Shown: piece by piece, positions 36,901 to 48,900 of the stretch | How positions within the stretch are numbered: position 1 is the first letter of the stretch | How the letters are laid out: each line of letters opens with the position of its first letter | Origin: Owenia fusiformis | Lineage: Eukaryota > Annelida > Polychaeta > Sabellida > Oweniidae | Direction of reading: 5' to 3' | Assembly: GCA_903813345.2 (NCBI GenBank) | Contig: CAIIXF020000006.1 | Location: 20,407,936-20,471,935 of the forward strand | Length of the DNA stretch: 64,000 nt | Notes under the pieces: generated by a model | Databases searched by the model: none | Seen by the model: the letters and a program-made list of their open reading frames with translations, nothing else | What the model was told of the DNA's origin: nothing | Translations under genes and position numbers: made by a program

Positions 36901-39900
36901 GGACTCCGATATCACAAGGTAAACGAATTGGTGATATTACACCGTGCAGACTATGTGAAATGCCGATCACATTCGCGGCAGATGCTTTACATTCAATTGT
37001 AATTGACGTTTTTTTTATTTCTGAATATGATTTTGAAAAGTGAAACTGAAAGTGAAACTGTCATCATCAGACATTGGATAATTTTAATGTTCCCTTTTTT
37101 AAGGTTTTTCAAAATGGCTAATTCATATTTTGGTTGGCGAAAATTTTTTTGGAAGATTTAGCCACTATGGCTAACAAGTTTTTTTAACTATCGTGATCTC
37201 TGCAAATTGAAATTACTTGTTTCTTATGTATTTTTATGTGATACTTCAGAAATTTGTTGTCTGACGCGCCGTATCCGGGGCAAAAGTTGCCAAAGTGGGG
37301 TTTTTGACTCACATGGTGACAGAAAAAAACGGATATAATTTTTTGCTGATTTTTTGTAACAAAATTATTTCAAGCCACTTGCCACTATTTTGGACTGACT
37401 GAGAGACAGATGGACAAATCGATGTTAAGTAAAATGGCTGAGAAAAAAAACGGATATAATTTTTTGCCAATTATTTGGAACAAAATTATTTCATACAACT
37501 ACTCTTTACAGTGCAACAGTGACATGGCTTTTTGCAATGCAAGACACCTGAAATTATTTGTAAAGCTAGGAAATAAGCCAAAATTGAATTTCGCGAGACA
37601 AAAATGGCGACCATATTTAAATCAAGCTAGCTTTTGAACCAGGAGTCATAGGGGAGTTTTTTTGTATTGATGTTGAACAAAAATAATGTGAAACTGGAAT
37701 CGTATCGACAGAGGTTTTAAGCAAATGGTTCAAAAGAGGATTTCGCGAGACAGATGGACAAATCAATGTTAACTAAAATGGCTGAAAATAAAAAAACAGA
37801 TATAATATTTTGCTGATTTTTTGTAACAAAATTATTTCATACAACTACTCTTTACAGTGACACAGCTTTTTACAATGCAGGACAGCTGGAATTATTAATT
37901 TGTAAAGCTAGGAAATGGGCAAAAAGTGAATTTCGCGGAACAAGAATGGCGACCATTTTGAAAATAGGCGAGCTTTTGAACCAAGAGTCATAGGAGAGTT
38001 TTTTGTATTGATGTTGAACAAAATTAACTTTAAACGGAAATCCTATCGACAGAGGGTTTAAGGTAAATGGTCCAAAAGTGGATTTTGCGAGACAGATGAA
38101 CAAATCAATGTTAACTAAAATAGCTGAAAATAAAAAAAATTGATATAATTTTTCGCTGATTTTTCGTAACAAAATTATTTCATACATCTACTCTTTACAC
38201 TGACATGGATTTTTACAATGTAGGACACTTGAAATTATTTGTAAAGCTAGGAAATGGGTCAAAAGTGAATTTCGCGAGACAAAAATGGCGGCCATTTTGA
38301 AAATAGGCGAGCTTTTGAACCAGGAGTCATAGGGGAGTTTTCTGTATTGATGTTGAACAGAAATAACTTAAAACAGGAATCTTATCGACAGAGGTTTTAA
38401 AACGTGCCACTGTTATTGACGGAAAGTGGATTTCGCGAGTCAGATAGACAAATCAATGTTAACTAAAATGGCTGAAAATAAAAAAATGGATATAATTTTT
38501 CGCTGATTTTTTGTAACAATATTATAACATATATCTACCCTTTACATTGACATGGATTTTTACAGTGTAGGACACCTGAAATTATTTGTAAAGCTAGGAA
38601 ATGGGTCAAAAGTGAATTTCGCGAGACAAAAGTGACGGCCATTTTGAAAATAGGCGAGCTTTTGAACCAGGAGTCATAGGGGAGTTTTCTGTATTGATGT
38701 TGAACAGAAATAACTTAAAACGGGAATCCTATCGACAGAGGTTTTAAAACAAATGGGTCAAAAGTGAATTTCGTGAGACAAAAGTGGTGGCCATTTTGAA
38801 AATAGGCGAGCTTTTGAACAAGGAGTCATAAGGGAGTTTTCTGTATTGATGTTGAACAGAAATAACTTAAATCAGGAATCCTATCGACAGAGGTTTTAAA
38901 ACGTGCCACTATTGTTGACGGACGGACAGACGGACGGACGGACAGACGGACGGACGGACAGACAGACGGACAAGTGAGTGATTGCAAAAGCTCACCATGT
39001 GAGCTAATAATAATAATAATAATAACAGGGGGTACTTTATTATCCTTGAATAACTTTTTCAGTTGATCTTTAATCATCACAATAACTTTACTGGAAGTTG
39101 TTATATTAATATCATTCTTAATTAGTATGCAAAGTTTCAATGATCTATCATTAATGGTTGTCATGGAAACCATGATCTTTGTTGAAAAAGTCCATAATTT
39201 TGGTAAAACCTGTACCTGTACATCATAAAGAATGGGCATTATTTTTCAAATCAACAGATATCAGAACATGTTAGGACTCTAAAAATTATCAGGACAGTTC
39301 AGACATTTGTTTAAATATAATGGATATTGTTATTCACATGATTGGTAAGTGTCAAAGACCATACAATTACATAGGTCATCAAAAGTGGGCGTTGCCCTTA
39401 TAATAGTAGATGATTACCATTCCCTTTAAATGCAGATTTAAGTTGACTTGAGATACAATTATAATGTACTTCTATTGCCATAATCTATATCAAGCAATTC
39501 TGGTAGATACATATAAGTGTTGTAGGTATTACATCATGCTAGGGATGGTGGGTACATTGGGGGGGGGGGGGGGGGGTTGTTAGAGGTACCCAGCCTTACA
39601 TAAAACTCATATACAAAGTTTAATTTCATGTAGTACATCTTTTGGATCTTGTTCTTATTTATCTCAATATGTAGGATATTGCAATTTACATTATTGGAAA
39701 GTGTATAAGACCATATACAACAAACATAAGTGTTTAAAAGTGGGGTTTGCCTTCATAATAACTGGGTTCATACACCTTTTTCAAAATGAAATTCCCTGAC
39801 ATTTCCAGGCAAAAAAAGAAATTCTTGCGCAGCCTACTAAAAAGTCTCAAACAACTATACAAGACTTATAATGAAACATTTTATCCAATACCCAGTAAAT

Positions 39901-42900
39901 GTCAAGGGGGTGAAATTCTTTGGGTTTGCATCACTATGAGTGAAGCGAAACCCAAAAGGGAATACTGGGGTTCACCTCCCAAAAAAAATTTGCATTGTAA
40001 ATGGTGCATTCTAAGCATTTCAAACTATAATTTGTCAACTACTGATCATTGTTAACATTATATGATAACAATAACCTGGCATTACTATTGTCTTCACCCC
40101 TTTGGGAAAATCTACACCAAGACATGAGACCATATTAGAAATTCCTTCTCTAGTAGCGTCACTATACGGAATAATCCTATGATACCAAATAAAATAATCT
40201 GTATTTGTGTTATCAGGAATATTACCTCATCTGAAAACTTTTTTCTTGAACAGAGTCTTGTGCCCATCTGCAAAATAAATCTGAACCAAAAATGGCGAGT
40301 GTCTTTTTGAGCAGAGGCCCCATATAACCAAAGCATCAGTATATAAAGTCTGATATTTGAGTTATTTTGACAGATGGGCAGGTGAATAGACTGATGTAAG
40401 ACAGCTTCTCATATAAATACAGTTTTACACAGAATCGTTATTGTTTTTCACCACCCACCCTCCTCAGATTAAACCCTCAACAAAACATGAAACATATACC
40501 AATAATTAACTATGAATGGCCTAAGACTAACTTACTACAAGGAAAAGCATAATTGTATTGAACCATCTATACCCTATAAGATACAATTATACTGTATTTT
40601 TGTTATATAACCATAATTCATATCTAGCATTTCTGGAAAACACATATAAATCTTGAAGTGGGTGGATAGAATGGGTGGGGGTGGGCAATGCTAGTCAGCC
40701 TTAGGTATAAATCTCATCAACATAATTTTGTGTCTCATAGTCAGTACATTTCTTGGCCTTGCATTTTCTTAGCATATTGTGGTCATTTCCAATCATTTAA
40801 CATTAACTGGCATGGTTGCTTCTTGTTTGCATCATTCTTCAAGAACTCATTCCAATCTTTCAGGACTCTTATATTTCTCCCTTTGGTTAAGTTGCTGCCA
40901 AGCCTCTTCTCATCATTTCATACCAAAATATGTGAAGCCCTCCCAGCACTTCATGCTTTCACTGGGTGTAACACTGTGAGTGCCTTGGTTTGGAGGGGCA
41001 AAGTAACACCTTTCAAAACAATGGCAAAGGGAAGAACCATACAGACACATTCAAAGAACTAGGACTCTCAGCAGACATAAATGACGAAACAACCAGTAAA
41101 GTAGAAAAAGTTTGTTTACCATATAAATGGTGTTTCATATGTATGCACCTCATACATTTAACTCATACATGTAGCTTTGCCACCCTATCATGTTATATAT
41201 CATTTTGTTCCTTATGAAAAGTTACATGGGACTGGAAAGTTTCAGAATAAAGAGGTGTCCCTGAAAAAAGATACAATCCAACAAAATATGTGGGTAGGGG
41301 TCATTTATAAGCAGTTTTGTAAGGATTTTTATGCCAGTCCGGTGATCTGTTCACTGTGTCTGCTACCCAATTTTAGTGATAAAATGGTCCCATGGTTCGT
41401 GACCTCCCTATAAGCCACTGCATGAATCTTGTCTATATCTTTGTGCATAACTGCCACAGACATGTGGACTGAGCTCTGCCATGGTGACAATAGCAAGAAA
41501 TGTGCAAAACGGAAACTAAATTTGTCCTTTAAATTGTCCTCAAAATCACCAGAAATTGCCGTCTAAATGACCGGTACCCACAATCTTTGATAGATTATAA
41601 CTTTTGTCAGTGACACCCCTGGATTCTGAAGCTTTGGAATCCTATGTAACTTTCTATAAGGCACAAAATGATATATAATATGATACGGTGGCAATGCTAC
41701 ATGTATGTTTAGAGGGGGTGCATACATATGAAACACACTGTATACTAGTATAGGAAACCTCAAATATCCCACATCAACAAAGTCAGATATGTGTTATTTA
41801 AAAAGAAGTTTAGGCCCCATACTAAAACAATAACTGACTATGAAGGAACAGATATTACTCTACCTCCCCCTTGTCAAAACTCCCCATGCTTCACTTAGCA
41901 AGGGCCAACTTACAGGCACTTATCTTGCGTATGGCCCATTTTGAAAAAGCTAATATTTCAGCACCAGATGGGCATGGGTGGAAACTTAATGATTCTAAAA
42001 AACCTTGAAGTTCAATGGGTAACAACAGATATTCTACCACAAGAGATTGTTGATATCTTAACACCAGGGGAAGAATCAGAAGATGACCCAGGAGATTGAC
42101 CCTATAAGATCCAAAATTATGCTGATGAGATTTATAACTAAGGCTGACTAGATTTGCCCCCCCCCCTCCCCACATTGCCCCCCCCTCCCCCAGCCTGATG
42201 GAATAACATCAATTCTTAAATGTGTTTTCTAGAAATGCTTAATATGAATTAAGGCTATAAAAATCCAGTATAATTGTATCTCATAAGTTAAACTCCATAT
42301 TTATAGAAAATGGTGGTCTTCTATTATCATTATGAGGGCAAAGCCCATCTTTGATCACATTTGTATTGTAATTGTATGGTCTTTGACACTTTCCAATAAT
42401 GTAAATTGCAATATCCTATATATTGAGATAAATCAGAACAAGATCCAAAAGATGTACCACATGAAACTAAAACTTTATATATGAGTTTTATATAAGGCTG
42501 GTTACCTCTACCCAACCCTCCCCAAATGTACCCCCCCCCCTGCCCCCCCCCCCCCACCCTAGCTTGATGTAATACCTACAACACTTATATGTATCTACCA
42601 GAATTGCTTGATATAGATTATGGTAATAGAAGTACATTATAATTGTATCTCAAGTCAACTTAAATCTGTATTTAAAGGGAATGGTAATCATCTACTCTTA
42701 TAAGGGCGACGCCCACTTTTGATCACCTATGCAATTGTATGGTTTTTGACACTTACCAATCATGTGAATAACAATATCCATTATATTTAAACAAATCTCT
42801 GAACTGTCCTGATAACTTTTAGAGTACTAACATGTTCTGATATCTGTTGATTTGAAAAATAATGCACATTCTTTATGATGTACAGGTACAGGTTTTACCC

Positions 42901-45900
42901 AAATTATGGACTTTTTCAACAAAGATCATGGTTTCCATGACAACCATTAATGACAGATCATTGAAACTTTGCATACTAATTAAGAATGATATATACAACT
43001 TCCAGTAAAGTTATTGTGATGATTAAGGATCAACTGAAAAAGTTATTCAAGGATAATAAAGTACCCCCTGTTATTTTCTATATTAGGGTCAAAAAACCCA
43101 CTTTGGCAATTTTCGCCCCGGATACGGCGCGTCAGACAACAAATTTCTGAAGTATCACATAAAAATACATAAGAAACAAGTAGTTTCAATTTGTTCACTG
43201 GTAAAAACATTTTTGTGTCCTAGCTTACTACCTAGTAGGAGCCATTTTTGTTAGACTGAGGCCTAAACAAGGACAAATCAGCGTTGCTCAGTTCTGCTAC
43301 ACCCAATACTACAGCTCAGTGTATTATTACGCGTCACTAAATGTTCTCTCATACTCTTAGTGTGGTAATGAATATGACCCATGCCTCATCCCCCTTGGTA
43401 GAATTCCAGAATGAGACCAAAAAGCAGATTCCTTTGCTCAAGGGAATAAAAAGCAGATTTGTTTGCCCATGAGAAAAAAAGCAGATTTGTTTGCCCATGA
43501 GAATAAAAAGCAGATTTCTTTGCCAATAAAAAAGCAGATTTTTACCTATGAGAATAAAATGCCAAATGCTTTTTTTACAAAAAATTACACATTCATTTGA
43601 TACTGTCACCAAAAAGCTATTTCCTTTGCACTTCACACGGAAAGCACATTTAACTGGTCCACGCACCAAAAAGCCAATAGCGTTAATCTTTCAAGCTCTT
43701 TCTTTTATCAGATTACATGTATATTAATACTTGAAAGATATGAGACATTACATACTAAGACCACCAAGAGTTACAGAGACCAATACAGAACATGTAACTA
43801 CGCAGCAAAGAACATGTTACTACACATGCTACTACGTAGCAAAGAACATGTTACTACCCATCATTAGAACATGTTATTACGCAGAATTAGAACACTATAT
43901 GCAGCAACTTCATTAAATACACTACACAGCTAAAAGGTGGCAGCACTAGGTCTCGCTACACACTTACAATCGTGGGGATTGTTGTAAGTCTGGTTCTCGA
44001 AGAAGGTCGCTTGAACCTGGGAGTTTTCCTATTGGAACGAAAGAAATGAGATTATTTTCTAATTGACCACAAATCAAAAATCATTTAGGGATACAGTAAA
44101 ACCTGCAATATTGAACACATCCAATGTTTTCCTATTCTTTGAAATCTTGTTCCCCATTCTTGGTGATCATCTCTCTGTTTTCATGATCACGTTCACCATT
44201 GTTAGTGATCATATTACAAGTTTTACTGTGGTTTGCACCAATCAAGTATTTCATCAGATTATTTTTTCGATTTTTCTAAACACCACATCAGCTGATTGCT
44301 GAACATAAAACATAAATTCTACACAAAACCAAGCAAAATAATATTTTTCGCAGAATAATTGATAACAGATAGTGATATTTTGGATATTAGGATATCTGTG
44401 TCATATTTTCCTTATATTTAGCAGATATAAACAAAATCTCATCTATCAGATGAATAATGTTTATGATAAACGAATTTAAAGTTCATGCAAAAATCATGTG
44501 ATATTTTATCAACTCTTGGATATCAAATTGCTCACTTGTATTAATATTGAATGTCATCTCCATTAAAATCATATTACAAAATACTTTGATATATATGCCA
44601 TAGGCGTAACCAGGGGGGGTGCGATGAGTGCCCCCCATAACCTATAAAATAACCCCCCTGACTGAAAACCGAATTTTTTGGTGATCGCACCCCCCTGACT
44701 GAAACTGGCAACACCCCTGTATGCGTATCTGATTTATATTACATGTACACTTACCTATATTTTCATTTAAACTTTCACTCTTAGCTAGGGTCATGAGGAA
44801 TCCATAGAAAGTCACCCTCTCTTCATTCCAAAGTAGATCCCTTAATATGTCCACAGAGGGACAACTGAAAGCAAAAACCAATACGCATTTACTGTATGTA
44901 CAGTTTACATTTATTATACAGTCTACAGGATGGGCCAAAAAATGTGACAATAACTTCTTTAATAAAGCACATATTTTTAATGGAGATTGAAATTGAACAT
45001 GAAATGGAATAAATAAATCTTCAGTGGTTTCTGAATGAGAAAGCTTAACACAAAGGTCTAATCAGTTTTGCTTCAAGACCCTGGACCCCCCCCCCCTATC
45101 TAGGGCTAATTGGAAATACGCAGTTCACACTACCCTGCGTGCAGAGTCTAGTTAAACTACACTCTGCCTAGTAGAGACCATATTACAGTTTAGTAGCCCC
45201 ACCCCCACGACCGGTACCGGTGAAAGTTTGGGTAATGAATCACTTCTGACCTACGCGCTGACCTTTCTTCCACCAATCAGTGAGCTTGAAGAAACATACG
45301 CCAAATGCGTTCTAATTAAATATGCGTACATTGTCATTGGTCAATTCCTGGCTCAACGATGATGTCAGAAGAAATGACCATATAAAGAATGTCGGTCAAA
45401 TTTGGCCGACAAACACTGATTGGCGCGGTGAGTTCACAGGTTTATTTTAGTTTGAAAGAGTGAAGACGAAGCTCTCTTTTAAGTGAAGTCAAACGAATGC
45501 AAAGGGTAAGTTCACACAGGATACTATGTTCAAAGCAACATATTCTCTCAAGTTTGATATCTAGCATTTTCTCATATACCTGTAATGCTGAAGAAAGCAG
45601 TTTGAGTAGCCATTTTGAATGACATAGGTCAATATCACATTTTTAATAATTTTAACTATTACCAAATATTGTACTATATTGTCCAAAAATTACCAAGAGT
45701 AGCATGTTTAAGCAGTATGGAAGATATTTGGGCTTCATTCTCCTTGAAGTATGAGAAACCCACCTTTTTTCAAAACTAGCACAAAGTGGGACAAGTGCCC
45801 TGAAGAACTGCATTGCATCAATACCATCAGCATGTTGTACTCCATTTTCTTTTGATTTATTATCCTTCCCATCATTCCCTGCTGCACCATTTTGCAATGG

Positions 45901-48900
45901 AGGAGATGATTGGTTGGATGATGGAATCACTACAGCCCCTCTTGGACTGTTTTGTGATTGTTCAATAGATTTGAAGATTTCTCTACATTTCTCGATAAAC
46001 TCTGAAAAATATGGACTTATTACATACAAACAATATTAGGCATTATAACTAGGGGTGAGACGAGTCGAAAAAATCCGATTCTAGTCAAATCCGATTCGAG
46101 TCAGAAAATGACGATTCGAGTTTCGAATCCGTTTCGAGTCGCGCGAAGTGCGAACAACATCGCTTTTGACCGTTCGTATTTTTAATGCGTCAATGGTGGA
46201 AAGCCGGAAATATAAACAAACACAATTCGTCGTAAGTTTATTCTGATTTTATTACATATATTCTTTCATTTATGTGTACATACAATATAATAATTTAATA
46301 CAAGCATATCCAAGTCATTGAAACTTATATATTCAACGCAATATCGAGTAAAAACATGCATATTGACAGTATTTTTCTGAATTTTTTTATTTTTTCGAAT
46401 TTTTTTCTCAACTCGAAAATGATTCGATTCATCAACTTCGACTCGATTCGACTCAACTGGAAGCCCCAAACCCGCGAGTCCTCGACTCATCGGGTTGTCA
46501 TCTCACCCCTAATTATAACACATATTTTCAGTGAGATTGTAAAAAGATTTTGCAATGTGTGAAAGAATTTAAGCCCCATACTCAATGCATCGTGGAATGA
46601 ACATTCCTTTGAGGCGTTATTTCCTAAAATTAACACTCGATGCTGGCGCAACTCGTGCAAATTGGAAAGCAACACCTCCAAGGAATGGCCATTCCACATT
46701 GCACCGAGTCCAGGGCTTAATCCTTAATTTAAATACTGTGCATGCGTGCCTGCAAATTTCAGCAAGACATAAGTACATGTACATGTTGTCAGATTTTAGA
46801 AATATACTCAATCGGCCAAGTAGCTCTTCTTTTTCAATATTTTTAGCATCAGATAAATAAATTGAAAAACTGTGTGAGAAGTGAAGAAACTCGTTGCAGA
46901 GATATGCTGGGCATCAAGCTACGAACCTTCATAGTAGAATTGCAGTTGGAATGTGTACAGGAAGTCTGAGAATGATATGAGACATTCCATGGCATCATCT
47001 AGGAGAATGATCCTGTAAAGAAAAAGTTGCATGTCAAACACTGTAAGGGGCTTGCATCAGATAATAGAAAATGGGTCACAGCAAAGCAAAATGTCTTCCA
47101 AAACTGCATGTAAATGTTATACACTGTATGTCCAATTCAAAAGGTACATTTAGTTAGTTATGACTTCTAGCCTCTTGGACTCATGACAAATGTAAATAAA
47201 ATTAAAAAAACAGGACAAGGAAAGTTTTATAAATGCATTATGATTCTTGAACTTCAATTGTCTTTCATGAAAACCAGAAACTGTGATCTATCATAATATT
47301 TTCAAGAAATGCCAACACCCCCCCCCCCCATATTATGGACAATATTATCTTACGTGGCTGTCTTATGTAGTATATCAACAGGAAAGTCTCCGCATAACAA
47401 ACTGACTAGAGAATGGTACTCTCTAATGTTCAACAAATCTGAAAACGAAGTTTAAAATTAGGGACGGACAATTAATATTTACAAGCAATAAACATGAAAG
47501 GTAAGAATATAAAAAAAACCATTTTGAATAATATAGGTCAATGAAAGAAATATATTTTTGTAAGATTAAAAACATATTCAATGATGAATTTTTTAATACT
47601 CCATACCAATTTTCAGATGATGAAATCATGTTCTATCAAATCCTGTTCTGGACAGATGGGTTTCCAATTTTGATAAAAAATCAGACCAGCCTACCAAGAG
47701 CCTTTTGGAAGGTACTTTTGTATAATATTGTAGTTCCCTTTACAACACCTATAGATATACCTCCTTTCTTGCCGATGTGACGGAAACACTTCCAGAATGT
47801 CCTGACAAAGCATGCCCGATTATGTGCAGTAGCAGCTATGTAACTGTATTCTCTGAACAGAGTATGGTTTCCCTCTTTAACACTGGTAAAACTGGAAATA
47901 TAAAGAATACAAGATTGCAGTAGAGACAATAAAATGCAGGTTAAACTATAGGTTATATACTTCTAACTAAGGAATCATCATTAAGTCATTAACTTTGTAT
48001 GTCATTAATATTATTCGAATCTTAGGTATTTTTTCATCAAAAACATGTGTTAGTTCAAACATATCTAAAGCCCAAGCAGCCCAGGATTCGCCAAGGGGGT
48101 TAACTTTTGACAACTTTGGCCCAAAAGTGGCCAAAATCACTTGAAACATGCTCAGAATGGTAAAATTCTGCATGATTTTGAAAGAATTTTTGGCCAAGGA
48201 GGGGGGAGGGCTGCAACCTGCCAGGTTCATTTTTTGAAGATTGTTACATTTTTATAATACCATTTCTTTCTTACATCATTCATGGTCAAACCAAATGTAT
48301 AAATATTATATATCATAAGTAATATATCCCTAACTGATACCAGCTTTTGTATGGTATATTGCCTCAGATATAGGTCATATAAGGGCATTAGGCCATATAA
48401 AGCCATAAGGGCAAGGTTTTGGTAAAAAATTAACAAATACACTCCTTGTGAATTGAACATGTGGCATTCCTGTTTTTGACAGTTTTTATTACAACCATGA
48501 CCATGAGAGGGCTCCAGATTGCGCTGCTTTCGTCAAGGTAGGTGTGTTTTGTATAATGTCTGCATAAAGGCCTAATAGCTGTAATTCTCTTTCAAAACTA
48601 ACCTAGAATGTTTGTTTTCTTTTTTCATAATGATATGTATATGTAACTTGATACCTAATTCAAAGTAGTTTATTCAATATGAAACTTTCCACATATGGCT
48701 TACTAGCTAGGTGAAGAACTTTTTAAAGGTTTCATATTTTCATAATAGAAAGTATATATATCATAATTCACTATGAATTCAAATTGTTTTAGGATTATCT
48801 ATAATCAGGATTACATTAATTAAGCCCCTTCAATATATAAGGGTTATGTACTGGGAGGTTTTGGATATGGGGTTTATCCAGAGGGAGATTTGCATATCTA

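Larger units (their letters stand above)
36379..43243. mobile_element. Nested DNA-transposon complex with long inverted repeats
   Basis: The right arm (about 42120-43243) reads as the inverted copy of the left arm. The left arm is broken into 36379-36423, 37204-37307, 39021-about 39770 and about 40575-40740. The outer end is TAGGTAGTAAGCTAGGACAC. The inner part begins AATAACAGGGGGTACTTTAT (39021) and ends with its inverse at 43074. The breaks in the left arm are later insertions (36424-37203, 37308-39003 and about 39771-40574), each absent from the right arm. Between the arms lies a decayed coding region (40858-42098), itself interrupted by a MITE (about 41117-41745). Without insertions the parent element would be about 3 kb. 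Confidence 0.75.

Noticed and set aside
38826-39239. 137-codon minus-strand frame with SVRPSVRPSV
   Set aside because: Spans a GACGGACA microsatellite and transposon TIR; the Ser/Val/Arg/Pro run is the known signature of translating this simple repeat.
48497-48537. ATG at 48497 as the start of hydrolase 1
   Set aside because: Joining it to the exon at 49372 puts it in the wrong frame and gives a stop (TGA) after a few codons; the ATG at 49384 opens the hydrophobic leader shared with copy 2.
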